Assembly: GCA_000010565.1 (NCBI GenBank)
Contig: AP009389.1
Coordinates: 930,001-994,000 of the forward strand
Direction of reading: 5' to 3'
DNA length: 64,000 nucleotides
DNA from: Pelotomaculum thermopropionicum SI
Lineage (GTDB): Bacteria > Bacillota > Desulfotomaculia > Desulfotomaculales > Pelotomaculaceae
Shown piece by piece: positions 25,331-33,587 of the stretch. The notes below the pieces were generated by a model. That model ran no database searches. It was not told where the DNA came from and saw nothing but the letters and a program-made list of their open reading frames with translations. The position numbers were made by a program, and so were the translations under genes. How positions within the stretch are numbered: the first letter of the stretch is position 1; every line of letters begins with the position of its first letter.

Positions 25331-26890
25331 TTGGCTGTTGTCCTGACCGTTTACGACGGAGCCAGCTGCATCGGCGGCAGCAAGATAATCCTCAATGACG
25401 GCGGGGCGGCCCTGCTTCTGGACTTCGGCATCAACTTCAAGTCCGAGGGCGCCTTCTTTGACGAATTCCTTCAGCCCCGCAGCACCTTCGGTTTCTCCGA
25501 CCTGCTGGCCCTTGGGCTTTTGCCGCCGCTGAAGGGGCTTTACCGGCCTGACCTGGAGTATCCGGGCATCTGGGACAGATACTCCGGCCACCCGCTCTTC
25601 CGGGAGGTGGAAGTGCAGGGTGTCCTCCTTTCCCACGCCCATTTCGATCACTGCGGGCACTTCACCTACCTGCACCAGGACATCCCCGTATACGCCAGCC
25701 TGACGGGGGCGGCCGTCTGCAAGGCCCTGCAGGACACGGCGGGCGGAGAAATCTGCTACATTACGCCAAGGGAGCTCAAAGACGGGCTCATCCGGGCAAC
25801 CGGCTACCGCCAGGTGCCGTATGAGCAGAAAATTTATCATGCGTTCAACTGCGAGTCCGTTCCCCCCGGGATGGCTTCCTTCTGGAGGCAGTGCGACTCT
25901 GCACGGGGGCTGAATTGCAAACCCCTTAAGGCATGCGGGAACGAAACCAGCATTGCGGATCTCCCCGTCCGTTTCTGGCCGGTAGACCACTCCATCCCGG
26001 GCGCGGGAGCGTACGCCCTTAAAACGTCGGCAGGGTGGGTGGTGTATACGGGCGACCTGCGGCTGCACGGGAAGCAGGGCGCTTTAACCCGTCAGTTTAT
26101 CAACGAGGCGGCAAGCCTTAAGCCCGCCGTGCTCGTCTGCGAAGGCACGCATCCTGAGGTGAAAAGGCCGGTGACCGAAAACGAGGTGGCCGCCAACAGC
26201 TTCGAGGCCGTCAAAAAGGAAAAAGGCCTGGTGGTGGCCGACTTCGGCCCACGCAACATAGAACGGCTTCTCTCCTTCCTGGAGATAGCGGGCGGGACGG
26301 ACCGCCTGCTGGTGCTCACCTCAAAGGACGTCTACCTGCTGGAGGCCCTGCGCGCCGCGGGCGAAACGGGCGTGCCCGATCCCTGCGCAGACGGCAGGAT
26401 TGCCCTGTATGTCCGCCCCCGGGCCGTGCGCCAGAAGTGGGAGGACTCCCTGCTGGCCAGGTTCGGCGAACGCGCCCCGGAAAGGCTGGTGGATGCGGTC
26501 AGGGTTAGGGCCGCCCCGGGCGGGTACATTCTGTGCTTTTCCTACTACGATTTTCACGCCTTCCTGGATATTGAGCCGCAAGGCGGAACATACATTTACT
26601 CTTCCAGCGAGGCCTTCAGCGAGGAAATGCTGCTCGACCATGAAAGGGTGCGGAACTGGATCGGCCTGTTTGGCTTTAAGCTGTACGGCAGCCTGGGGCG
26701 CGACAGGGAAAGCTCCGGTTTTCACGCCAGCGGCCATATCCACGGGCCGGGGATAGAAGAGATGGTGGAGACAATAAGGCCGTCCGTACTTGTTCCGGTG
26801 CACACCGAAAACAGGGAGTTCTTCCGGCGTTTTGAAGGGATTTGCCGGGTGGTTTATCTGCAAAACGGGGAAAGCTTTACAATTGGATGA
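25331..26890 (+). CDS. Metallo-beta-lactamase-fold hydrolase, RNase J/beta-CASP-like
   Basis: About 520 residues. TTG 25331 is preferred because AAGGTGG lies just upstream; an in-frame ATG at 25295 has no ribosome site. The fold signature is LLSHAHFDHCGHFTYLH (HxHxDH), with WPVDHSIPGAGAY, YTGDLRLHGK and the C-terminal SGHIHGPGIEEMVETI and LVPVHTENREFF motifs, which resemble beta-CASP nucleases (the SGHxH and VPxHxE pattern). A long 100-residue insertion follows the first strands. A nuclease role is plausible but unproven. It follows the glycosidase gene by 28-64 bases. Confidence 0.8.
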   Translation: MAVVLTVYDGASCIGGSKIILNDGGAALLLDFGINFKSEGAFFDEFLQPRSTFGFSDLLALGLLPPLKGLYRPDLEYPGIWDRYSGHPLFREVEVQGVLLSHAHFDHCGHFTYLHQDIPVYASLTGAAVCKALQDTAGGEICYITPRELKDGLIRATGYRQVPYEQKIYHAFNCESVPPGMASFWRQCDSARGLNCKPLKACGNETSIADLPVRFWPVDHSIPGAGAYALKTSAGWVVYTGDLRLHGKQGALTRQFINEAASLKPAVLVCEGTHPEVKRPVTENEVAANSFEAVKKEKGLVVADFGPRNIERLLSFLEIAGGTDRLLVLTSKDVYLLEALRAAGETGVPDPCADGRIALYVRPRAVRQKWEDSLLARFGERAPERLVDAVRVRAAPGGYILCFSYYDFHAFLDIEPQGGTYIYSSSEAFSEEMLLDHERVRNWIGLFGFKLYGSLGRDRESSGFHASGHIHGPGIEEMVETIRPSVLVPVHTENREFFRRFEGICRVVYLQNGESFTIG

Positions 26891-27059
26891 TCGGCAGGAC
26901 ACCCCCGCAATTTTTATTCTTGGACCCGGCAAAGGAATGGGCTGTACTGCTAAGCTGGCTATAGCGTTCCGGGGCGTGAGGTGCTGTTTGAAGATTTGTG
27001 CCGCCTGATGAGAAAACGTATTCTCAGCCTGGTGATAAAATTGGCGTAAAAATCCTGCT

Positions 27060-27102
27060 CAAAAGCACGAAGCCGGGTAGCCTGCCCGGTTTCGTGCTTT
27101 AG
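27060..27102 (-). terminator. Terminator of the first hicAB module
   Basis: A long interrupted palindrome: AAAGCACGAA and GCCGGG arms pair with CCCGGT and TTCGTGCTTT. It overlaps the hicB stop codon. Reading on the minus strand, a T-run follows shortly after. Confidence 0.7.
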
Positions 27103-27506
27103 TGGTTTTCGCGGATGTGAAGCTTTTCCTTAATTGCCGTCTGGAGTAACTGGGAGAAATTTACTTTTTCCTTCTCTGCTAAATCGTTAAGCCATTTAGG
27201 CAGAGTGACCGTTTTTTTCACTGCTTTTTTAGCCATTCTGTCCCGGATCAATGGCATCCTAGCTTCGACGATGGCGACGAACCCTTTTTCAGGGACATCA
27301 ACTCTTTCGGGCGGGGTTGGAGAAGGGATTTCATCTTCATCTTCTTCCATGCCGTACAAGTGGAGTTCCAGCGCTTCCCTGGCCATCTGCAGCGCTTCTT
27401 CTAAGGTATTTCCCTCCGTAATGCAACCGGGTAAATCTGGAAAAGTGACGCAGTAACCTTTTATTTCGCCGACTTCGAAAATGGCCGGGAAAATGTATTT
27501 GTCCAT
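27099..27506 (-). CDS. hicB: HicB-family antitoxin (module 1)
   Basis: 135 residues. The N-terminal half is a degraded RNase-H-like HicB fold (YIFPAIFEVGEIKGYCVTFP, then DLPGCITEGNTLEEALQMAR and EALELHLYGMEEDE). The C-terminal half is a ribbon-helix-helix-like DNA-binding segment (KKTVTLPKWLNDLAEKEKVN). It would neutralise the adjacent HicA and repress the operon. It starts 6 bases after hicA ends, on the same transcript. A close paralogue lies at 62.7-63.1 kb. Confidence 0.9.
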   Translation of the reverse strand: MDKYIFPAIFEVGEIKGYCVTFPDLPGCITEGNTLEEALQMAREALELHLYGMEEDEDEIPSPTPPERVDVPEKGFVAIVEARMPLIRDRMAKKAVKKTVTLPKWLNDLAEKEKVNFSQLLQTAIKEKLHIRENH

Positions 27507-27512
27507 GCATAC

Positions 27513-27722
27513 TCACTCCTTCATTAAAATGCCGGCCTGTTTAAAGATGCTCCGCACGGTTTTCGGGTCAAGGTCTTTCCGCGGGTGGGGTACGGTGACC
27601 TTACCAGATTTAACCGGATGTGTCAGTTGAGCATGCGAACCTTCCTGGTTTTTTATTGTCCACCCGTTTTTTTTGAGGATTCGCAGAATTTCTGTGGAGG
27701 AATAGGTTTTCACCGTTTTCAC
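27513..27722 (-). CDS. hicA: HicA-family mRNA interferase toxin (module 1)
   Basis: 69 residues with the double-stranded-RNA-binding-like HicA fold: TYSSTEILRILKKNGWTIKN, catalytic-His motif EGSHAQLTHP and VPHPRKDLDPKTVRSIFKQA. HicA toxins cleave mRNA when freed from HicB. Toxin-first order is typical. It is expressed from a near-consensus promoter that contains a palindrome. Confidence 0.9.
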   Translation of the reverse strand: MKTVKTYSSTEILRILKKNGWTIKNQEGSHAQLTHPVKSGKVTVPHPRKDLDPKTVRSIFKQAGILMKE

Positions 27723-27729
27723 CGGTTTT

Positions 27730-27759
27730 ATTATAAGACGTGTTATTCACACGTGTCAA
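27730..27759 (-). promoter_or_regulatory. hicAB-1 promoter with palindromic operator
   Basis: On the minus strand TTGACA (27759-27754) and TATAAT (27735-27730) are 18 bases apart. The spacer region contains ACACGT/ACGTGT half-sites (27736-27756) arranged as an inverted repeat, the likely HicB operator. A similar arrangement is found at the second hicAB module. Confidence 0.75.
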
Positions 27760-28043
27760 CAAGGAGAGTGATTCCCTATCAAATTCCCTGCCTTGGCTGT
27801 CGCAGACAACCTCATATTCACGAAAACCTCGGCATTCGCCCTTTGGCGGCTGAACGGCGTGTCGTATCACCACTTGGCCGGCGGTTGCGGAAAAAATCTA
27901 GGCGGCGCTTTTGGAAAAGAAAAAAGCCGGAAGCTGATTCCGGCAGCACGCGCGTTAGCATAGCGTTAGTATGGGTTGTAGTACGGTTGTAATATTTTAT
28001 TTTATTGTTGTAAAGCCCGGAACCCCGGAAGCCTTGATTTTCC
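27760..28043. other. Intergenic region between hicAB-1 and tRNA-Ala
   Basis: About 280 bases without a convincing gene. It holds a minus-strand terminator (GCCGGAA/TTCCGGC stem, 27926-27944, followed on the minus strand by TTTTTT) that would end the tRNA-Ala transcript. There is also a degenerate GCGTTAG/GGTTGTAG repeat at about 27952-27995. I see no integrase remnant, although the position beside a tRNA gene would suit one. Confidence 0.5.
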
Positions 28044-28119
28044 TGGTGGACCTAAGGGGATTCGAACCCCTGACCTCCTGAATGCGAACCAGGCGCTCTC
28101 CCGGCTGAGCTATAGGCCC
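28044..28119 (-). tRNA. tRNA-Ala(CGC)
   Basis: Minus-strand cloverleaf GGGCCTATAGCTCAG..., anticodon loop TTCGCAT (anticodon CGC, codon GCG), T-loop GGTTCGAATCC, and encoded CCA at the 3' end (28044-28046). Confidence 0.95.
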
Positions 28120-28307
28120 GTTTTTAGTTTTTTATCCGTGAGCATTATTTATATTACCACAACGGTGCCGGGGACGCAAGGCCAAAAGCTTGTAAAGCCC
28201 TTTTAAGTAGGCGGGAAAGGAAAAGCTGCCGCCGGGTGGGCATGGCCCGGGTAGGAATTTGACCCCGCCGCGGTGAAATAATCCTGGGTAAGGAAAAGGC
28301 GGGGGAA

Positions 28308-28952
28308 GTGAGGCGCGTGCTGTTCAACCCTTTTGACCATGTGAACAAAGAAGATGTGAAAAAACGGGTGGCCAGGCTCAAGAAGAAAAACCCACAATTG
28401 GGCAGGGAAGAAATTTGCCTTTTAATTTTAAGAAGCAAATGCAGGTGGTGCGCAGCGGCCGGGGCGGTAACGGCCCTGCCTGGTGTGGTTCCGGTGCTGG
28501 GCACGCTGGTTGCGGCGGTCGGCGGGACCGCCCTGGATATGGTTGCCGTCGGCTTTTTCTTAAGCGAAATGATTCTGGAAATGGCGGCGGTGTACAACCG
28601 CAACCTGGATATACCCGGCACCTCCAGGGAAGCGGTGTGGGTTTTGGCCTCTTCGGTGGGGGCCGGGATTGCCGGAAGGGGGCTGACCAGGGCGGCCGTG
28701 TCGCAACTGTCCGGCCATGCTTTTATGCGCCTCTGCCAGCAGGTGCTGCTGTCACTGGGAATCAGGGCCGCCCAGCGGACCATTTTGCGGATCATACCTG
28801 TTTTGGGAACCTTTATAGCCGCGGCCGTTAACTATTATACTTGCAAGAAAGTCGGCGAGTTTGTGAAAAACTATTACGCCCGCAACGCCTACGACGATCT
28901 CTGGGACGGGAAAACAATCGACGCCAGCGCGGAGGTAATGGAAGACGAGTAA
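28308..28952 (+). CDS. Hypothetical membrane-associated protein, EcsC/DUF697-like
   Basis: About 214 residues from GTG 28308 (another in-frame GTG at 28317 fits the GGGGGAAG site equally well). A basic N-terminus (EDVKKRVARLKKKNP) is followed by glycine-rich hydrophobic stretches: AAAGAVTALPGVVPVLGTLV, VAVGFFLSEMILEMAAVYN and IIPVLGTFIAAAVNYYT. The repeated GxxPVLGT motif and overall pattern resemble EcsC/DUF697-type proteins. It is a single gene between tRNA-Ala and the converging RND gene. Function unknown. Confidence 0.65.
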   Translation: MRRVLFNPFDHVNKEDVKKRVARLKKKNPQLGREEICLLILRSKCRWCAAAGAVTALPGVVPVLGTLVAAVGGTALDMVAVGFFLSEMILEMAAVYNRNLDIPGTSREAVWVLASSVGAGIAGRGLTRAAVSQLSGHAFMRLCQQVLLSLGIRAAQRTILRIIPVLGTFIAAAVNYYTCKKVGEFVKNYYARNAYDDLWDGKTIDASAEVMEDE

Positions 28953-28998
28953 GCGACAGGCAAAAAGCGGCTTGCAATATTTTTATACATAAAAAATT

Positions 28999-31900
28999 TT
29001 AGGCGCCGGTTCCGGTGTCCCGGTCTGGTTTGCGGACTTTTTTTTGCAAAAACCGCTCTTTTTTAAGGTGCCACTTGCGGCCCAGCCACCCTTTAAAATC
29101 CTCCAGCAAGGTATAGGCAACGGGAATCAGGACGGGGGTGAGCAGGGTGGTGGTAACCAGGCCGCCTATGATTACTATGGCCATGCTCTTGCGATACTCG
29201 CTGCCCTCGGCAAGGGCCAGGGCTGTGGGCAGCATGCCGCCGACCATGGTGGCGGCCGTCATTACTATCGGCCGCAGGCGGGTGGTACCGGCCTCCAGCA
29301 GCGCTTCCCGCAGGGTCAGGCCCCTTTTCATCAGGGTGTTGGTGTAGTCGATCAGCAACGTGCCGCTTTTGGCGGCCAGGCCGTCCAGCATTACCAGGCC
29401 GATCAGGGACATCATGTTAAAGGTGTTACCGGTGATAAAAAGCGCCCAGAGTGCTCCTATAGCGCCGCAGGGAAGCGAGAGCATCCTCACCAGCGGGGTC
29501 AGGAAGGACTCGTAAAGGATCACCAGAATCATGTAAACCAGCGTTACAGCCAGAATGAGCGCCTTGATCAGGTCGCTGAACGTTTCTTCCATGTCTTTTT
29601 GCGTGCCGTAGAATTGAACCCGGTACCCCTCCGGTATTTTGAGGCCGGCCAGGGCAGCGTTGATGTCGCCGGCGATGTCGCCGAGCGGCCGGTCCTTGGT
29701 GTTTGCCGATATGACGATTAACCTCTGGCGGTTCAAGTGGCTGATCGTTGTCGGGCCGCTGCCCAGTTCGATTTTGGCTACCTGGTTTAAGGGCACCAGC
29801 CTGCCGGCGGCATTGCCGATCTTGATTTCACCCACATCGGCCATGCTGGTCAAGTTGACCCGGTCCAGGCGCACACGTATGTCGTACTCCTTACCCTCTT
29901 CGCGGTAGCGGGCGGCTATGTCGCCGTCAACGCTGGCGCGCATGGCCCGGGCAATTTCGGCGGCAGACAGGCCGTACGAAGCAGCGCGCAGGCGGTCCAC
30001 CGTCACCTGCACCTCCGGCTGGCCCGTGGCTTTCCAGGAGGACCTGACATCAACGGCGCCAGGGGTCTTCTCCACGATTTCCTGAACTTTTGCCGCCAGG
30101 GCGGCCAGTTTTTCTTCGTCCGGGCCAACAACTTCCAGTTGGATGGGCGAGCCGAGCTGGTCCGTGCCGACCATCACGGCTTCAAAAACTGTCAGCTTCA
30201 GGCCGGGAAAATCGTGCTTCCAGCCCCTGACTTCATCGGCCACCTGCCAGACCGTCCGGCTGCGCATGTTTTTGGGATGAAGGGTTACTTCTATTTGGGC
30301 GTTGTTTGTGCCCCTGGCGAAAAGGTCGCTGCTTTTGCCCGGCATGCTCAGGTAATACTTTACCTCCGGCATGTTTTTGAGCCTTTCCTCGAACCGCCTG
30401 ACCACCTCGTCAGTTTTGTTTAGGGGCGTGCCGGCCGGCAGCTCAAGGTTTATGGTGAATTTGGACTGGTCCGGGTTGGCCATGAATTCCGAGCCTATTG
30501 CACCTGTAAAGATCAGGCCGAGGGACACAACCAGGGCCCCTGCCACGGCGGCGGCCACCGCCCGGCGGTGGCCGAGGGACCAGAGCAAAAGCCTCCTGTA
30601 TGCCGCCACGGAGCGCCGGCCAAAGGCCGAAAAACGCCCGGCAAAATTACTTAAACGAGGGATTGAGTCCGGCAGGCCGGCCCGGCCGCCATTCCCGCCC
30701 AGCCTGGCCGAAAGCATGGGCGTCAGAGTAAAGGACACGAACAGGGAAAAAAGGGTGGCAAATACCACCGTCAGGCCGAACTGGCGGAAAAACTGGCCGA
30801 CCAGCCCGGACATAAATGCTATGGGCATGAACACAACAACGTCCTGCATGGTGATTGCCACCGCCGCCATGCCGATCTCCAGGCGGCCGTCTATGGCCGC
30901 CCTCTCGGGCTCCTTGCCCATCGTGCGGTGCCTGTGGATGTTTTCCAGGACAACGATGGAGTCGTCGACCAGAATGCCGACGCACAGGGTCAGGCCCATC
31001 AGGGACAGCAGGTTGAAGCTGAACCCGGCAAAGTACATCATCAGGAAGGTGGAAATGATTGAAGTTGGGATGGCCAGCATGACGGTGAACACGGAGCGCC
31101 ACTCGCGCAGGAAAAACATGAGAACGACGCCGGTCATCAGCACGCCTTCCAGCAGGCTGCGCTTGGTGTCGTCGAGGGCGCCCTTAATGAAATCGGCATT
31201 GTTTTGGGTTACGACCAGTTCCATGTCCTTCGGCAGTTGTTTCTTTATCTGTTCAAGCTGTCTGAGCACGGCTTCTGACGTATCGACAATGCTGGCGTCA
31301 TTTTGCTTTTGAATAATAACGGCTATTGCCTGCCGTCCGTTCAGGCGGGCGTACTGGGTTGCCTCGGCCAGGCCGTCTTTGACGGTGGCAATTTCTTTTA
31401 AGGCCACCGAACCGCCGGGGAAGGGGATGCGGATCTCCTCCAGCTCGGAAAGGCTCCTGTACTCTCCCAAAAGGCGCACCGTAAAGTCGGTGGAGGGCTG
31501 CTTCAATTCGCCGGCCGGCATGTTGATGTTTTCGAGGCTCAGACGGTTAACAACCTGGTTGATGGAAAGGCCGTACCCTTCCATTTTGGCCCGGTTGACC
31601 AGAACCTGGATTTCTCTTTCCTGCCCGCCCACCAGGGTAACTTTGCCTACCCCCGGGGTGGTTTCAAGCTGCTGTTTTACGATATCTTTTGCCGCACTGT
31701 AAATGGAGGGGAGGGGGCGATTGCCCGACAGGACGATGGTCATGATGGGCTGGGCGTTCATGTTGTATTTCTGGACAATCGGTTTGTCCGCATCTTTAGG
31801 GAGCCTGTAAAGGACGGAGTCTATGGCCTTCTGGGCGTCAATGGCCGCAATGTCGGAATCAGTACTCATGGTGAATTCCAGGATGGTAATGGCCATTCCT

Positions 31901-32157
31901 TCCGAGGCGGTGGTGGTGGTGCGCTTTAAGCCGGGTATGGACGAAACCGCCTCCTCGATGGGGTCAACCACCTGGCTTTCTACCTCTCTGGCCCCTGCGC
32001 CGGGGTAGGTGGTGACGATGGTTACGAAGGGGATGTTTGTTTTGGGAAAAAGGTCGGAACTCAGACGCGAGTACCCCACCAGGCCCAGAACAATGAAAAA
32101 CATGATGACCATGGTCATGGCTGCCGGTCTTTTAATTGCCAGCTCGGTTACTCTCAA
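28999..32157 (-). CDS. RND-family efflux transporter (AcrB/HAE1-like)
   Basis: 1052 residues, full length for HAE1 pumps with 12 membrane segments and two large extracytoplasmic loops. Seen: N-terminal MRVTELAIKRPAAMTMV, the proton-relay motif GILVDDSIVVLENIHRHR (Asp pair) and the TM10-12 region LPTALALAEGSEYRKSMAIV. It would export drugs or other amphiphiles by proton antiport. TTG start with only a weak ribosome site. No membrane-fusion or outer-membrane partner is adjacent, so it is an orphan pump here. Confidence 0.92.
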   Translation of the reverse strand: MRVTELAIKRPAAMTMVIMFFIVLGLVGYSRLSSDLFPKTNIPFVTIVTTYPGAGAREVESQVVDPIEEAVSSIPGLKRTTTTASEGMAITILEFTMSTDSDIAAIDAQKAIDSVLYRLPKDADKPIVQKYNMNAQPIMTIVLSGNRPLPSIYSAAKDIVKQQLETTPGVGKVTLVGGQEREIQVLVNRAKMEGYGLSINQVVNRLSLENINMPAGELKQPSTDFTVRLLGEYRSLSELEEIRIPFPGGSVALKEIATVKDGLAEATQYARLNGRQAIAVIIQKQNDASIVDTSEAVLRQLEQIKKQLPKDMELVVTQNNADFIKGALDDTKRSLLEGVLMTGVVLMFFLREWRSVFTVMLAIPTSIISTFLMMYFAGFSFNLLSLMGLTLCVGILVDDSIVVLENIHRHRTMGKEPERAAIDGRLEIGMAAVAITMQDVVVFMPIAFMSGLVGQFFRQFGLTVVFATLFSLFVSFTLTPMLSARLGGNGGRAGLPDSIPRLSNFAGRFSAFGRRSVAAYRRLLLWSLGHRRAVAAAVAGALVVSLGLIFTGAIGSEFMANPDQSKFTINLELPAGTPLNKTDEVVRRFEERLKNMPEVKYYLSMPGKSSDLFARGTNNAQIEVTLHPKNMRSRTVWQVADEVRGWKHDFPGLKLTVFEAVMVGTDQLGSPIQLEVVGPDEEKLAALAAKVQEIVEKTPGAVDVRSSWKATGQPEVQVTVDRLRAASYGLSAAEIARAMRASVDGDIAARYREEGKEYDIRVRLDRVNLTSMADVGEIKIGNAAGRLVPLNQVAKIELGSGPTTISHLNRQRLIVISANTKDRPLGDIAGDINAALAGLKIPEGYRVQFYGTQKDMEETFSDLIKALILAVTLVYMILVILYESFLTPLVRMLSLPCGAIGALWALFITGNTFNMMSLIGLVMLDGLAAKSGTLLIDYTNTLMKRGLTLREALLEAGTTRLRPIVMTAATMVGGMLPTALALAEGSEYRKSMAIVIIGGLVTTTLLTPVLIPVAYTLLEDFKGWLGRKWHLKKERFLQKKVRKPDRDTGTGA

Positions 32158-32245
32158 GGTTAAAAGGCCCCCGTTCCGTCATTGCCTGTTGTATCGCCTT
32201 TAGCCCGGCTGGTTAACCGGTGAATTGCCTTGTGCGTTTCCCGAA

Positions 32246-32274
32246 ATGTTAGCATAAATTTAATATATTGTCAA
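32246..32274 (-). promoter_or_regulatory. Sigma-A-type promoter for the RND gene
   Basis: On the minus strand TTGACA (32274-32269), a 17-base spacer and TAACAT (32251-32246), about 90 bases before the start codon. Confidence 0.65.
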
Positions 32275-32303
32275 AAAAAATAACCCCGCAAACAAAAGCG
32301 GGG
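32273..32303 (-). terminator. Terminator of the small gene at 32.3 kb
   Basis: On the minus strand CCCCGC (32303-32298) pairs with GCGGGG (32289-32284), followed by TTA and eight T. It partly overlaps the RND promoter. Confidence 0.8.
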
Positions 32304-32311
32304 CGGCCGAT

Positions 32312-32551
32312 TCACGATATTTTTTGCAGTTCCTGCAGCTTGTGTTTTTTCCCGGCAATCTCTTCGGCGTAATCAGATGAGATGAGGTAGAGATTTACCC
32401 AAAGCTCGTGTTCGTTGGGCTTGCCCTCCAGTTCTTTTGCCAGTTCCTTGAACTTCTTTATGACCCTGTCTTTAAAGGCGGAAAACTCACCCAACAGTTC
32501 CACCACATCGCGCTGAGTGTAGGACGCACCCTCCCTTAAAATTTTGGCCAA
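32312..32551 (-). CDS. Small helical hypothetical protein
   Basis: 79 residues from TTG 32551, chosen because GGGGGG lies about 7 bases upstream; an ATG 18 bases further up has no ribosome site. The sequence is highly charged helix (LGEFSAFKDRVIKKFKELAK) with DYAEEIAGKKHKLQELQKIS at the end. It is a complete one-gene unit with its own terminator. No family recognised. Confidence 0.6.
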   Translation of the reverse strand: MAKILREGASYTQRDVVELLGEFSAFKDRVIKKFKELAKELEGKPNEHELWVNLYLISSDYAEEIAGKKHKLQELQKIS

Positions 32552-32703
32552 AATAAAACCCCCCAACATTGAAGCTTTTAAGTTAATTATAGTATTTAAT
32601 GGTAAATAATGTTAAGAGGTTTTAAATGTCGGATTGCCGGTCAAATGATCGATTTTCAGGAAAACAAGGGAGGCCCGGCGGGCCCCCTGGTGCGCGGTTA
32701 ATT

Positions 32704-33468
32704 TTAGAAGTTGCTGTACTGCCCGATATTTTGAGCGCCGGCCATGCTGGACTGGCCGAAAAGGCCGGAGGTCGGCTGTTGAGCGCTGGCCCACTGAGCT
32801 GTTCCGTAGGTCGGGATGTACTGGCTGCTGGTAAACCCGGTTGTTCCGAACTGGCCGGTCTGTACCGGGTAGGCCGGCTGCGCGGCAAAGCCCGTTTGCC
32901 TTACGGCTGTAAAACTGCCGGGCGTGGTTGCGCCGATGCTGCCTTGTGAGCTGAGAGCCCCTTGGTTGACCAGGTTGCTGATGTGCTGGTTGTAGGTCTG
33001 ATCAGGGGTGGCCCATCCCAGACCGTAGCGGTTGGCCGCCATAGAGCTCAAGTACTGGTTCCTGGAAAATTCGTCGCTGCGAGCAGCTCCGAACTGGGCA
33101 CCGAAAGCTCCGTAGGCCGGAGTTTGGACGGCGGTGCTGATTGGCGGAGTGTAGGCGCCGAACTGTCCTGTGACGGGCTGGGCCCAGGCGGGCGCGCCAA
33201 ACTGGCCGCTGGTAAAGGGTCTGGCCATTTGAGCGGTCACCTGCTGGGCAACGTTGCTGATGGTATTGACGTCCTGGCTGAGGCGGTTGCAGAGCTGCTG
33301 GATGGCCTGAAGCTGCTGGGTAGCCATGCTTTCATTTTGCTGCAGCCGCTGAAGCTGTGCTGCGTTATTGGCTTCCGAACGCTGCAACTGGCTTGCGACC
33401 TGGCTTATGGCGTTCACTTCCTGCCGCAGGTCCTGAATTTGTCTCTGAAGCTGATAAATCTGGTCCAT
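32704..33468 (-). CDS. Coiled-coil protein with FG-rich low-complexity tail
   Basis: 254 residues; ATG 33468 follows AGGGGGAA. Residues 1-80 form a Gln-rich coiled coil (DQIYQLQRQIQDLRQEVNAI and LQRSEANNAAQLQRLQQNES). Residues about 85-254 are a disordered Gly/Gln/Ala/Phe/Thr tail with repeated QFGA/QFGT/AFGA/LFGQ units. Spore-coat and surface proteins of Clostridia can have such composition, but I recognise no family. Monocistronic. See the separate finding. Confidence 0.7.
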   Translation of the reverse strand: MDQIYQLQRQIQDLRQEVNAISQVASQLQRSEANNAAQLQRLQQNESMATQQLQAIQQLCNRLSQDVNTISNVAQQVTAQMARPFTSGQFGAPAWAQPVTGQFGAYTPPISTAVQTPAYGAFGAQFGAARSDEFSRNQYLSSMAANRYGLGWATPDQTYNQHISNLVNQGALSSQGSIGATTPGSFTAVRQTGFAAQPAYPVQTGQFGTTGFTSSQYIPTYGTAQWASAQQPTSGLFGQSSMAGAQNIGQYSNF

Positions 33469-33587
33469 TATCGTTCCCCCTTGCTAGAATTAGGCTTCTC
33501 GCCTTATGCAAATATATTATTCTACGCATTTTTGCGGCTTATTACCGGGAAATTATGGATATGTAAAATTATCCCTCATAACTGACG

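Noticed and set aside
27610-27873. An 87-codon minus-strand frame upstream of and overlapping hicA
   Set aside because: It crosses the hicA promoter and is out of frame with hicA; no ribosome site.
27945-28043. Possible integrase remnant or attachment site beside tRNA-Ala
   Set aside because: No integrase motif in any frame and no duplicated tRNA end was found by eye; only short degenerate repeats are present.
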